Assembly (NCBI GenBank): GCA_900473685.1
Contig: UCNE01000008.1
Span: forward strand, 62,001-126,000
Source of the DNA: Hyphomicrobiales bacterium
Lineage (GTDB): Bacteria > Pseudomonadota > Alphaproteobacteria > Rhizobiales > Rhizobiaceae
DNA length: 64,000 nucleotides
Direction: 5' to 3'
Shown here: positions 1 through 7,972 of the stretch, piece by piece
How the letters are laid out: each line of letters begins with the position of its first letter
Position numbering within the stretch: position 1 is the first letter of the stretch
Notes under the pieces: generated by a model
What the model saw: only the letters and a program-made list of their open reading frames with translations
Told to the model about the DNA's origin: nothing
Database searches by the model: none
Made by a program: the position numbers and the translations under genes

Positions 1-405
1 CCGCAGCAGGCTGGCTATATCCGGTTCGCGCGCGGCTTCGGTGACGACTTCTTTCAGCAGGCCACGTCGGAAAGCCGGGTTCCTGAAAAAACCCGGACCG
101 GTCATGTCCGCTTCATTTGGAAGCTGCCAGAAGGCAAGCGAAACGAAGTGCTGGACATGCTCAATCAGAGCCTGGCTGGCGCCTATCGCTTCGGTGTCCC
201 TTACTGGACCGACGATGAGTGGGATGCGGTCGAGGACCGGATCAGCAAAATCGAGGAACCAGTGCAAGCCGATCTCGAAGATCGCCTCGCCGCCCTCACA
301 GTCCGAACCGAGGCCCCAGTGGCAACGGCCCCGGAGACACAGCAATCGGCTCTCATAGCCGCCGCTCTCGCCCGTGCGCAGCGGAACACCCAACGCAATC
401 GTTAG
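1..405 (+). CDS. phage terminase large subunit (GpA-like), C-terminal fragment
   Basis: The reading frame is open from the first base and stops at 403-405, so this is the last 134 residues of a gene that begins left of the window. The stretch with GYIRFARGFGDDFFQQ, then a Trp-rich segment and KRNEVLDMLNQSLAGAY, matches the end of the nuclease domain of lambda gpA-type terminases, where the family has an RNEALD-like motif before a final helix. The enzyme cuts and translocates concatemeric phage DNA into the prohead. A gpW-like joiner and a portal gene follow directly, which fits the lambda order A-W-B. The ATPase half cannot be seen here. Confidence 0.82.
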   Translation, partial: PQQAGYIRFARGFGDDFFQQATSESRVPEKTRTGHVRFIWKLPEGKRNEVLDMLNQSLAGAYRFGVPYWTDDEWDAVEDRISKIEEPVQADLEDRLAALTVRTEAPVATAPETQQSALIAAALARAQRNTQRNR

Positions 406-414
406 GATCGTCTG

Positions 415-651
415 ATGGCCTTGACAGAACTGGAGCGCGCTGCGGTTCAACTGCAGCTCGATCAGGCGCGCGCAGCCTTGCACCGCATGGAGCTTGGGGA
501 GATGGAGGTCAGCCTCTCGTACAATGGTGAGAGCGTCACCTATAGCGCAGCGAACCCTGGCTCTCTTCGGTCGTATATCCGGGGCCTTGAAGTCCAACTC
601 GGACTGAGGGCGTTTGCCCGTGCGCGGTCCCGTGGCGTGGTGTTCGGATGA
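415..651 (+). CDS. gpW-like head-to-tail joining protein
   Basis: This 78-residue protein has the size and place of lambda gpW, between the terminase and the portal. The N-terminal helix ends in ALHRMELGEMEVSLSYNGES, followed by the beta-hairpin and the SLRSYIRGLEVQLG helix, matching the helix-hairpin-helix layout of the gpW family. In lambda, gpW attaches beneath the portal after DNA packaging and allows gpFII and the tail to dock. The stop overlaps the start of the portal gene by four bases, suggesting translational coupling. Confidence 0.85.
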   Translation: MALTELERAAVQLQLDQARAALHRMELGEMEVSLSYNGESVTYSAANPGSLRSYIRGLEVQLGLRAFARARSRGVVFG

Positions 652-2369
652 GCGGCATGCAGATCCTTGGACCGGACGCCCGACCGATCGCGCCGAACGT
701 TCGCGCGGCTGCTCGCCAGCAGATGGCAAAGAACCGAATGATGTCGTCGGCTGCCTATCAGGGCGCGTCGCACGATCATCCATCGTTCGCCAAGTGGAAC
801 CCGCGCACATGGTCTGGCCAATCGGCGCTGTCCTGGTCGCGGACCGAACTGGTCGACCGGCTGAACGACGTTGCCCGTAACGATGGTTGGGGTGCGGCCG
901 GCACGTCCCGGCTCGTCGACAATATTATCGGCGCCGGATGGACGCTGGCAGCGCGCCCCAACTTTGCCTCGCTGAACATCACATTCGAGCAGGCCGACGC
1001 GATCTCCGACCGTATCGAGGCGTTGTGGCGCGACTATACGCAGGACGTCGACAAATGGTGCGATGCCGAGCGGACGAAGACCATGGCCGGTATTCTCGGC
1101 CTCGCTGCTCGCCAGCGCTTCGGTCCGGAGGGCGAAGCCTTCGCCGTCATCATCTGGCATGAGAATTCACCGACGTTCCAGACCGGCGTTCATGTCATCG
1201 ATCCGGCGCGGTGTTCAAACCCGTTCGGTTGCATGGACGAGGAGTTCCTGCGCGACGGCGTCTCAATCGATGGTCACGGCGCACCGCAAGGTTATCACTT
1301 CCGGAAATCCCATCCGGGTGAAGTCCATGTTGGAAACCAGAACCTTTGGCAGTGGGACTACGTCGAGCGCTCGACAGAGTGGGGTCGGCCGGTCGTGGTC
1401 CACGCATTCGAGCAGAAACGCGCCGGCATGACGCGCGGCGTGTCGGACTGGGCGCCTGTGATGCGGTCGATCAAGCAATCGACCGACTATGAGGATTTTG
1501 AAAGCCAGGCGGCGATGTTGAACGCTGTGATGGCGGCCTTCATCGAAACACCGTTCGATCCGGAAGAGTTCCTTGATGCCATGGGTACCGACGTTTCCAG
1601 CGAGGGGGTCTCCAAGCTGTACGGCGACATGAGCGTCGCACAAAAGGCCTATTACAGCGCCGCGCCGATCGACATGCCCGGTGTGAAGATCAACATGCTG
1701 CAGCCGGGCGAAAAGGCCACACTGACCAAGCCGGAGCATCCGAACGCCAATTTCGAGGCGTTCGTGAACGCGGCTCTGCGCAAGGTCGCCAGCGCCATTG
1801 GCCTCACCTACGAGCAGCTGACGATGGACTGGTCCAATGTCAACTACTCGTCGGCCCGCGCGGCTCTGCTGGAAATCTGGCGCGGGTTTACCGCCAAGAA
1901 GGGTGGCTTTGCTTCCCAGTTCATGGCGCCGATCTACCGTGCATGGCTCGAGGAGATCTTTGACAAGGGACTACTCGACGACATTCTTCCGGACAACGTC
2001 GTGCCGTTTCCACGCAATCCGGCGGCCTGGTGCCATGCTGACTGGATTGGTCCGGGCCGCGGCTGGATTGATCCGCTTCGCGAAGCGCAGGCCGCGACCG
2101 AGCGGCTGAATTCGCATCTGACGACGATGCAGCAGGAATCGGCTGAACAGGGTCGGGACTGGAAGATGGACGCGCAGCAGCGGGCGCGAGAACAGAATTA
2201 CTATCGCGAACTTGGTCTTGATCCGAACCCGGCCAAGCCGATGCAGCAGATGCCGGCGCAGGACGATCAGTCGACCGACGACAAGATCGAGGAAGAGGTC
2301 AACGGCAAACCGGCCGCCCGCCGGCATGCTGCCGGCATTCCTTCGATCCCCAGAAAGGCAGCGGCATGA
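648..2369 (+). CDS. phage portal protein (lambda gpB family)
   Basis: The 573-residue product has the length and features of lambda-type portals: an N-terminal arm rich in Arg and Asn, a WSRTELVDRLNDVARNDGWG segment, the DNIIGAGWTLAARPN core motif, and a polar Gln-rich C-terminal tail. Portals form the dodecameric ring through which DNA enters and leaves the head. Start and stop overlap the neighbouring joiner and protease genes by four bases each, so the three genes are probably translationally coupled. No frame break is visible. Confidence 0.93.
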   Translation: MSGMQILGPDARPIAPNVRAAARQQMAKNRMMSSAAYQGASHDHPSFAKWNPRTWSGQSALSWSRTELVDRLNDVARNDGWGAAGTSRLVDNIIGAGWTLAARPNFASLNITFEQADAISDRIEALWRDYTQDVDKWCDAERTKTMAGILGLAARQRFGPEGEAFAVIIWHENSPTFQTGVHVIDPARCSNPFGCMDEEFLRDGVSIDGHGAPQGYHFRKSHPGEVHVGNQNLWQWDYVERSTEWGRPVVVHAFEQKRAGMTRGVSDWAPVMRSIKQSTDYEDFESQAAMLNAVMAAFIETPFDPEEFLDAMGTDVSSEGVSKLYGDMSVAQKAYYSAAPIDMPGVKINMLQPGEKATLTKPEHPNANFEAFVNAALRKVASAIGLTYEQLTMDWSNVNYSSARAALLEIWRGFTAKKGGFASQFMAPIYRAWLEEIFDKGLLDDILPDNVVPFPRNPAAWCHADWIGPGRGWIDPLREAQAATERLNSHLTTMQQESAEQGRDWKMDAQQRAREQNYYRELGLDPNPAKPMQQMPAQDDQSTDDKIEEEVNGKPAARRHAAGIPSIPRKAAA

Positions 2370-3271
2370 CGAACTTTCCCGAAATCGCTAGCCGCATGTT
2401 CAACACTCCGCTCATGCTGCATCCCGCCAAGGGCGATATCATCGCCCGTGCTTTTGGTCCCCGCATTCTTGGTATGCCAGATGGCGCTGCCAATGTGTTC
2501 GGCAGCGAGCAGATGGGTCTCATTGGCGAGAAGCTGCGTGACGCCACGGACTGGGAGGGCAACAAGGTTTATCGCGGTCCGGGTCGTGCCGTGGATGGGG
2601 TCGCTGTGATCGAGATCGAAGGATCCCTGGTCAATAAAGGAAAGTGGATCGGGAAAAACTCCGGCATGACCAGCTATGAGGCCATCTCGGTACAGGTCAC
2701 AGACTGTGCCGAAGACGACAGCATCAAGGGCGTTATTCTGGAGGTCGATAGTTTCGGCGGTGAGGTGACCGGCGCTTTTGATTGCGCCGAGCGCTTGTTC
2801 GAGCTTTCCCAGATCAAGCCGACGATTGCCGTGCTTACCGATCATGCGTGCTCGGCCGGGTATCTCCTGGCTTCCGCTGCGCGGCAGCTGATCATCCCTT
2901 CCACGGGCATTTGCGGTTCGATCGGCGTCATCTCCATGCACGTGGATATGAGCGGATGGCTCGCAAAGACCGGCCTCGCCGTGACCATTCTGAAGGCCGG
3001 CGCGCATAAAGCCGATCTCAATCCATACGAGGCCATTCCCAAGGAAGTTCTCGAACGTGAGCTCGCCGAGCTGGAAGAGCTTCGTATCGAATTTGCATCG
3101 ACGGTGGCGCGGTTTCGTGCCGGTTGCCTCGATCTGAAATCCGCGCTGGCGACAGAGGCGGGTGTCTACCGTGGACAGAAAGCGGTCGAGGCTGGCCTCG
3201 CCGATGCAGTGGCACGGCCTTCGCAGGTTCTAGAAGCCTTCGAAGCTGAACTGGGCCGGATGGCCGCCTAA
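2366..3271 (+). CDS. S49-family capsid maturation protease (gpC-like)
   Basis: The 301-residue product has the SppA/ClpP-like fold signature. IEIEGSLVNKG starts the domain, GVILEVDSFGGEVTG forms the oxyanion strand, ACSAGYLLASAA carries the likely nucleophilic Ser, GSIGVISMHVDM follows, and AGAHKADLNPYEAI carries the candidate Lys of the Ser-Lys dyad. In lambda, gpC cleaves the scaffold and portal during prohead maturation. It is shorter than gpC because the scaffold portion is not fused but is encoded by the next gene. It overlaps the portal gene by four bases. Confidence 0.9.
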   Translation: MTNFPEIASRMFNTPLMLHPAKGDIIARAFGPRILGMPDGAANVFGSEQMGLIGEKLRDATDWEGNKVYRGPGRAVDGVAVIEIEGSLVNKGKWIGKNSGMTSYEAISVQVTDCAEDDSIKGVILEVDSFGGEVTGAFDCAERLFELSQIKPTIAVLTDHACSAGYLLASAARQLIIPSTGICGSIGVISMHVDMSGWLAKTGLAVTILKAGAHKADLNPYEAIPKEVLERELAELEELRIEFASTVARFRAGCLDLKSALATEAGVYRGQKAVEAGLADAVARPSQVLEAFEAELGRMAA

Positions 3272-3298
3272 TCAATACAACCAAACTGGAGACACGCG

Positions 3299-3871
3299 AT
3301 GTCGACCTTGACACGTAAGACCACGCTCGCCGCGAGCGTGCTCGCCGCCGTGCGCGGCAAGATGAAAAGCAGCCGGATGGATGATGATCCGGAAGTCGTC
3401 GAAGACGAGATCGTCGATGACGACAAGGAAAAGGATCCGGACGCCGAAGGCGAAGAGAAGGATCCGAACGCAGAAGGCGACGACAAGGAGCCGGATGCGG
3501 AAGACGATCCGAGCGACCCTGGCGCGGAAGGCGACGATAAAACCGACGACGGCAAAACGACCGCATCGTCGGTTCGTAAGGCCGAGCAGGGCCGCATCAA
3601 GGGTATCCTGATGCATCCGATGGCCGATGCCAGCCCGGCGCTCGCCGCCGAACTGGCCTTCGGCGACCGCGCCTATTCTGTCAAGGACGCCGGCGCGCTG
3701 CTGACCTCCGCTGCAGCCGGCGGCACACGGCTTGCCGATCGCATGCAGGGGCGCAGCCCGAAGCTCGGTTCCGGCACGCTGGTCACACAGAAGACTGAAA
3801 AGCAGTCGGTGCTCGCCGGTGTCGGCGCCACCATCAAGGCCATGCACGGCCGCAACGGAAAGGGAGCCTGA
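3299..3871 (+). CDS. acidic scaffold-like phage protein with DP-x-AEG repeats
   Basis: The 190-residue protein starts with a basic segment (MSTLTRKTTLAASVLAAVRGK). It then has about 60 residues dominated by Asp, Glu, Pro and Gly, with imperfect copies of a D-P-x-A-E-G unit (DPDAEGEEK, DPNAEGDDK, DPGAEGDDK). The C-terminal half (RIKGILMHP..., LAAELAFGDRAYSVKDAGALL) resembles the tail of S49 phage proteases of other rhizobial phages. Position between protease and decoration protein suggests the scaffold role of lambda Nu3, here on a separate gene. The function is inferred from position and composition only. Confidence 0.6.
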   Translation: MSTLTRKTTLAASVLAAVRGKMKSSRMDDDPEVVEDEIVDDDKEKDPDAEGEEKDPNAEGDDKEPDAEDDPSDPGAEGDDKTDDGKTTASSVRKAEQGRIKGILMHPMADASPALAAELAFGDRAYSVKDAGALLTSAAAGGTRLADRMQGRSPKLGSGTLVTQKTEKQSVLAGVGATIKAMHGRNGKGA

Positions 3872-3873
3872 TC

Positions 3874-4230
3874 ATGGCCGACGCAACTTTCGCACCCAAT
3901 GACCTTCTCGTCTCCGACGTGCCGGTCATCACCCGCAACATCACCCTCGTCAGTGGCCAAAACCTGAAGCGCGGCGCCGTCATCGGCAACATCACCGCAT
4001 CCGACAAGTACACCTTGTCGCTGTCGGCCTCGAACGACGGCAGCCAGGCGCCCGGACTGGTGCTGGCGATCGATGCCGACGCCAGCGGCGGCGATCTTGT
4101 GACTGCCGCATACGCATCCGGCGCATTCGACTCCACCAAACTGATCCTTGGTGCGGGTCATACCGCCGCCAGCGCGGAGGCGGCGTTCCGCAAGGAAGGC
4201 GCGCCGCTCTACGTGCGCGTTCTGAAGTAA
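3874..4230 (+). CDS. head decoration protein (lambda gpD family)
   Basis: The 118-residue protein lies between the scaffold-like gene and the major capsid gene, the lambda gpD position. It contains the family features: VITRNITLVSGQNLKRGAVIG near the N-terminus, then GLVLAIDADASGG and a hydrophobic ILGAGHT segment near the C-terminus. Decoration proteins trimerise on the expanded capsid and stabilise it against the pressure of packaged DNA. The start follows the previous stop by only two bases. Confidence 0.88.
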   Translation: MADATFAPNDLLVSDVPVITRNITLVSGQNLKRGAVIGNITASDKYTLSLSASNDGSQAPGLVLAIDADASGGDLVTAAYASGAFDSTKLILGAGHTAASAEAAFRKEGAPLYVRVLK

Positions 4231-4258
4231 CCGCCATCAACCGATAAGGACCATTCTC

Positions 4259-5290
4259 ATGGCTGATATTCTTCTCAATACGGCGGAACTTCTGACCGTT
4301 CTGCCGCCACGCGACCGCCCGGAAGCATTCCTGCGCGATCGTTATTTCTCGACCACGGTGCTTTCCGACCAGGAAGAGATCGTCTTCGATCGCATCTTGC
4401 CCGACCGTGAGCTTGCGCCGTTCGTGCATCCCGACGTTCCGGGCAAGGATAGCGCCAATCGTGGCTTCAAGGTCACAAGCTTCACCCCTGCCTATGTCAA
4501 GCCGCAGAACACGCTGCGGCCCCGCGGTAACATGATCCGTCTGCCGGGCGAGCGCATCGGTGGCGAAAGCACGCCGGCCCAGCGTTACGCCTATAACCTG
4601 GCGACGATGATCGATGACCAGGACATGCGGATCACGCGCCGCGAGGAATTCATGTGCTCGCAGGTTCTGCGCACCGGGCAGGTGATCGTTGCAGGCGAGG
4701 ACTACCCGACCCAGACGATCAACTACGGCCGCGATGCCGCACTGACGATCGCACTGGCGGGTGCCGCCCGTTGGGGCGAGGCCGGTGTCGATCCATTCGA
4801 CAGTGTGGAAAACTGGCTGCAGCTTCTGACCGATACTGACGGCTTTACCGGCCGCGAAGTTCTGCTCGGTGGTTCGGCCGCTGGTTTGCTGAAGCGATCG
4901 GAGCGGTTTCTGAAGGCTCTGGATAATCGTCGCCAGGACGGCGGCGTCATGCAGCTCGGGCCGGTATCTACCGGGGCGGAAGACAAATACTACGCCGTGC
5001 TCGGCAGCATCGGCGAGGTGACATTCGTTCAGTATTCCCAGCCGTATACGGTCGCGGGTACGAAGAGCAACTTCTGGCCAGCCTACGGCGTCGGCATCTT
5101 CGACCCGTTCGGCTTCATGGGGCATTTTGCCTACGGCGCGATCCTCGATAATCAGGCTCTGCGCTCGATGGAGCGCTTCCCGGACATGTGGCACGAACGC
5201 AATCCGTCCCGCACGATCGTCCAGACGCAGGCCGCCCCTCTGCCGATCGCCCCGAACCCGAACGCCAGCCTGTTCGCGCTCGTTCGCTGA
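4259..5290 (+). CDS. major capsid protein (lambda gpE family)
   Basis: The 343-residue protein has the length of lambda gpE (341). Recognisable segments are FLRDRYFSTTVLSDQEEIVFD, PFVHPDVPGK, FTPAYVKPQNTLRPR, and GRDAALTIALAGAARWGE before the central domain. The C-terminus has MWHERNPSRTIVQTQAAPLP, typical of phage_cap_E members. It forms the HK97-fold capsid shell. A ribosome-binding site (AAGGA) lies before the ATG, as expected for the most abundant virion protein. Confidence 0.93.
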   Translation: MADILLNTAELLTVLPPRDRPEAFLRDRYFSTTVLSDQEEIVFDRILPDRELAPFVHPDVPGKDSANRGFKVTSFTPAYVKPQNTLRPRGNMIRLPGERIGGESTPAQRYAYNLATMIDDQDMRITRREEFMCSQVLRTGQVIVAGEDYPTQTINYGRDAALTIALAGAARWGEAGVDPFDSVENWLQLLTDTDGFTGREVLLGGSAAGLLKRSERFLKALDNRRQDGGVMQLGPVSTGAEDKYYAVLGSIGEVTFVQYSQPYTVAGTKSNFWPAYGVGIFDPFGFMGHFAYGAILDNQALRSMERFPDMWHERNPSRTIVQTQAAPLPIAPNPNASLFALVR

Positions 5291-5349
5291 TTGAGCGCGC
5301 CCGTCGAAAGGCGGGCCGCTTTCCCTCTCAAATTTTCAGGATAACGATC

Positions 5350-5733
5350 ATGAGCAAGACCGAACGTTTCAACGTCGTGGTGCACGCCGACAAGAAGACA
5401 TATCAGCCTGGTGTTCCGGTCCCGATCGGTACGAAGGATGGTATCAGTCGGGAAGATGCCGACAATATTCGTGCCAATTTCGGCGACTGGACCGGTGGTC
5501 CGGATGCAGCCCCCAGCGGCGCCCCGTCCACAGCCGATATCGATGATCTGCGTGTGCGGCTCGACAGTGTTACCAAAGAGCGCGATGCGCTGACGGCGGA
5601 CAAGGACCGCCTGACGGCGGAAAACGCCCGGTTGGAGGGTGAAGCGACACAGCTCGCTACCGACAATTCGACACTCGCGGAGCACGTGGCCACGCTTCAG
5701 TCGCAGGTCGAAAAGCTGACGGCGCCGAAGTAA
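5350..5733 (+). CDS. small coiled-coil protein in the gpFI position
   Basis: The ATG at 5350 gives 127 residues. The N-terminal half (KTERFNVVVHADKKTYQPG, VPIGTKDGISREDADNI) is a small globular domain. The C-terminal half is a heptad-patterned coiled coil with regularly spaced Leu (DALTADKDRLTAENARLEGE, then ATQLATDNSTLAEHVATLQS). Its place right after the major capsid gene is that of lambda FI, which links terminase to proheads, but no sequence identity to FI could be judged. The stop is directly followed by the next ATG. Confidence 0.6.
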   Translation: MSKTERFNVVVHADKKTYQPGVPVPIGTKDGISREDADNIRANFGDWTGGPDAAPSGAPSTADIDDLRVRLDSVTKERDALTADKDRLTAENARLEGEATQLATDNSTLAEHVATLQSQVEKLTAPK

Positions 5734-6057
5734 ATGAGGCCGACCCGGTTTCAGAAAATGGGCTCGGCGTTCAGCCGGGCTCTTAGCAATGCCGAAGCGA
5801 TCTTTACGATCGATGGTGTCCAAAGCCTTCCGGTGCGCATCATCCTCCGTAACGGCGTTTCGCTCGATGTCGGGGAAGAGCAGGGGCAGGATATCGAGGC
5901 AAAAACCTATTCTCTTGCGGTCGCCGCGGCTGATGTAGCCGGCCTCACCAGCCTTCGGGACAGCATGACGTTCGAGGGGAATATCTACAGGATCCGCAAC
6001 CACGATGACGACGGACACGCGATGATGCGGATCTTCGTCACGGGAGACATTCGATGA
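5734..6057 (+). CDS. head-tail connector (gpFII-like)
   Basis: This 107-residue, beta-rich protein has the size and position of lambda gpFII, which completes the head-tail joining surface. Features are an N-terminal FSRALSNAEAIFTIDG, a hydrophobic strand SLPVRIILRNG, and a C-terminal MTFEGNIYRIRNHDDDGHAM, which resembles the beta-hairpin found in FII-type and ATP-binding sugar-like phage head-tail proteins. It begins at the base after the previous stop and overlaps the next gene by four bases. Confidence 0.65.
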   Translation: MRPTRFQKMGSAFSRALSNAEAIFTIDGVQSLPVRIILRNGVSLDVGEEQGQDIEAKTYSLAVAAADVAGLTSLRDSMTFEGNIYRIRNHDDDGHAMMRIFVTGDIR

Positions 6058-6362
6058 AAATCGCCCCAGCTCAAGATGAACAGTCTGCAGTGCCCACACC
6101 CGCAGTGGCAGCCGACCCGCTGCAAACTCTTTGCGATACCCTTCTTTCGACATCTGCCGGAGAAGCCAAGGCCGGAGCCCGTCAGCTGATTTCCGCGATG
6201 GAGCGCCCTTGGGAGCAGCTTCCCTCACGTCTGAAATCGGCCGCACGTTCCGATGCGCATGCGCTTCTCTCTGCGTCCGGAGGCCTCTCCGAGCTGCGTT
6301 CGGCTGGTTATGGCGCGAGAACGGCCGAGCAGCTGATGCGCGATCTGGGGCGCCGGGGCTGA
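6054..6362 (+). CDS. uncharacterised phage protein in the head-tail region
   Basis: The 102-residue product has no motif I recognise. It is Ala-rich and largely helical, with ATG overlapping the previous stop by four bases and a stop two bases before the next ATG, so it is clearly part of the late operon. Position between the FII-like and U-like genes suggests a minor connector or tail-completion role (lambda has gpZ here), but the sequence does not show this. Confidence 0.6.
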   Translation: MKIAPAQDEQSAVPTPAVAADPLQTLCDTLLSTSAGEAKAGARQLISAMERPWEQLPSRLKSAARSDAHALLSASGGLSELRSAGYGARTAEQLMRDLGRRG

Positions 6363-6364
6363 TC

Positions 6365-6829
6365 ATGGCGCATCTTCGCAGCCAGATATTCGCGGCGGTG
6401 AAAACCACAATGGCGGCCATTTCGGAATTTTCCGATGCCGGAAAAGTGGAACGCGGACGATCGGGAGCGATCCCGGAACACCTATTGCCAGCCTTGACGC
6501 TGACATGGGCGGACCGCCCGGAGCCCGCCACGATCCGGCCGATGGCCACCACCAATGGTGCCGATGGTTACGACCGGACCTTGCCGCTCTCGATCATTGT
6601 CCACCTGAAGGACCTTGATCCGGAAGAAGAATTCGACCGCATCTGCGTTCTGATCGAGCCGGCGATGGCTGGCATTATTGAACTACCCGGCCTGACAATT
6701 GAGGCGCTGCTTCGGTCAACCGAATATTTCGTCAACCGGGAGACGGGGATCTCTCTGCTGGCGGGAAAGCTGGATTACTCGGTGGCCTATAAAACCGTTG
6801 CCGCTAACCCTGAACTGTCCGCCCAGTAG
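6365..6829 (+). CDS. tail terminator-like protein (gpU position)
   Basis: The ATG at 6365 gives 154 residues. The alternating strands and helices (LRSQIFAAVKTTMAAI..., LTLTWADRPEP, YDRTLPLSIIVHLKD, EFDRICVLIEPAMAG) match the layout of small tail-terminator proteins, in which a first helix precedes a central mixed sheet. In lambda, gpU caps the tail tube and fixes its length. It lies directly before the tail-tube gene, as U lies before V. The family call is by layout and order, not by a specific motif. Confidence 0.62.
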   Translation: MAHLRSQIFAAVKTTMAAISEFSDAGKVERGRSGAIPEHLLPALTLTWADRPEPATIRPMATTNGADGYDRTLPLSIIVHLKDLDPEEEFDRICVLIEPAMAGIIELPGLTIEALLRSTEYFVNRETGISLLAGKLDYSVAYKTVAANPELSAQ

Positions 6830-6894
6830 CGGGCGGCGCTCCTTGATTGGAGTGCTAGCCGAAATCATTATTTAAACCTCGAAAGGATATTCCC

Positions 6895-7305
6895 ATGGCA
6901 CTCGGCCGTACCCTTACGCTCGCCCGCAAAGGCGCGGGCGCCGGTTTTGATCTTGTCTGCATCACCGAGCAGCGATCCCTCGAAATCAACAACGAAGAGA
7001 TCGATATCACCAAGCCCAACTGCATGGATCCGGGTAGCAAGCTCACCCTTGCCCTGATGTATGGAACGCAGTCCATCCGCTTTACCGGGCAGGGGGCATT
7101 CGTTTCGAATGCCACGATGAAGCTGGTTTCGACCGATGCGATCAATCAGGTCATCCATGATTACCAGGTGACCGTGCCGGGTGTCGGAACATTCGAAGGT
7201 GACATGCTGATCAGCATGACCTTCTCCGGCGACAAGACGAACGAGCTTCAGGCGGACATCCGCTGCGCCATGACCGGCGACATCGTCTTCGTGGCGGCCG
7301 CTTGA
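6895..7305 (+). CDS. major tail tube protein (gpV-like, Phage_tail_2 type)
   Basis: The 136-residue protein has the signature of the TP901-1/gpV-like tail-tube family. It starts with a glycine-containing arm, followed by SLEINNEEIDITKPNCMDPG and LMYGTQSIRFTGQGAFVSNA. A central YQVTVPGVGTFEGDMLISMT strand pair follows, and it ends with ELQADIRCAMTGDIVFVAA. It polymerises into the tube through which DNA is ejected. A clear AAAGGA ribosome-binding site precedes the ATG. The stop overlaps the next start (TGATG), coupling it to the assembly chaperone. Confidence 0.85.
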   Translation: MALGRTLTLARKGAGAGFDLVCITEQRSLEINNEEIDITKPNCMDPGSKLTLALMYGTQSIRFTGQGAFVSNATMKLVSTDAINQVIHDYQVTVPGVGTFEGDMLISMTFSGDKTNELQADIRCAMTGDIVFVAAA

Positions 7306-7712
7306 TGAGCACGCTTCCTGCAAACCCTCTGCGCGGCGAAGCTGATGTCCGGATCGGCGCCGTTGATTTCCGGATCGCCGTTACCTTTGCCGGTCTTGCG
7401 CGCCTTTCCCAGGCGCTCGGGACGCAAACGCTCGACGAACTGTTCGTGCGGTTACTGGGCTTCGAACCGAAAGCGGTTCTTTGCGCAATCCGGTGCCTCA
7501 CGGTCGCTGACGATGACGATCAGGTCTCAGCTTTGTCCGCCAAGATATTGGGCGAGGATAACATCTCGATTGCAGATCAGGTCAGTTGGAGAAACGCCGT
7601 AAGCCTGGCGCTGCAAACCCACGTTGAGGCGGGCAATCGTTTAAGGGATCAACGATCCGGTTTTGAAATGGCAGAAGCTGCCGTCTTGGGAAACCCCGCA
7701 AGCCTCTCCTGA
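7305..7712 (+). CDS. tail assembly chaperone, upstream partner (GTA gp10-like, 'G' protein)
   Basis: The ATG at 7305 overlaps the tail-tube stop and gives 135 residues. GEADVRIGAVDFRIAVTFAG followed by LARLSQALGTQTLDELFVRL matches GTA-TIM/gp10-like tail proteins, which sit between tube and tape-measure genes and chaperone the tape measure during tail assembly. Near its end the gene carries the heptamer G GGA AAC at 7688-7694, in the correct zero-frame phase for -1 slippage into the frame of the next gene. This is the same arrangement as lambda G and GT. See the separate entry for the predicted fusion. Confidence 0.8.
   Translation: MSTLPANPLRGEADVRIGAVDFRIAVTFAGLARLSQALGTQTLDELFVRLLGFEPKAVLCAIRCLTVADDDDQVSALSAKILGEDNISIADQVSWRNAVSLALQTHVEAGNRLRDQRSGFEMAEAAVLGNPASLS
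7688..7694 (+). promoter_or_regulatory. predicted -1 ribosomal frameshift site, GGGAAAC
   Basis: The heptamer fits X-XXY-YYZ (G GGA AAC) in the phase of the upstream chaperone gene, whose zero-frame codons are TTG GGA AAC CCC. Slipping back one base gives GGG AAA and continues in the frame of the 7730-7972 gene, which is open across the whole overlap with no stop. Lambda uses GGGAAAG at the same genetic position. The fusion would hold about 130 residues of the upstream protein plus about 92 of the second frame (about 222 in all). Slippage itself has not been observed. Confidence 0.8.
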
Positions 7713-7729
7713 TCTCCATCCATCTCAAG

Positions 7730-7972
7730 ATGCTCTTTCGCATCGCTGTTTCACCAGAACGTCTGGCCTGGTCGCCTGAGACGTTCTGGAGTGCGACGGG
7801 CGCAGAGTTTGAGATGGCTATGGAGGGGCTTGCCGGAGACTACAAGGCCGCACCGTTCATATCTCGTGAGGAAATCCGCCGTCTGGCGGTTGCGCACGGC
7901 ACCAAGCCCTCGCTTCGAACCAACCCAAATGCCGTGTCGCTCAGTGCGCCACAAGAAAGGGCACCTGCATGA
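7730..7972 (+). CDS. tail assembly chaperone, downstream partner (Phage_TAC_6-like, 'T' domain)
   Basis: Read alone from the ATG at 7730 this gives 80 residues. LAWSPETFWSATGAEFEMAM matches the short Phage_TAC_6/GTA rcc01693-type chaperones, which contain a conserved Pro-x-x-x-Trp segment before a helix. The frame continues upstream without a stop past the slippery site at 7688, so the protein is probably made as the C-terminal part of a -1 frameshift fusion, like lambda T. There is no strong ribosome-binding site before the ATG at 7730, which supports this. The stop overlaps the tape-measure start by four bases. Confidence 0.75.
   Translation: MLFRIAVSPERLAWSPETFWSATGAEFEMAMEGLAGDYKAAPFISREEIRRLAVAHGTKPSLRTNPNAVSLSAPQERAPA

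Noticed and set aside
3992-5194. Minus-strand open frame of 400 codons across the decoration and capsid genes
   Set aside because: Antisense to two confident virion genes and without motifs.
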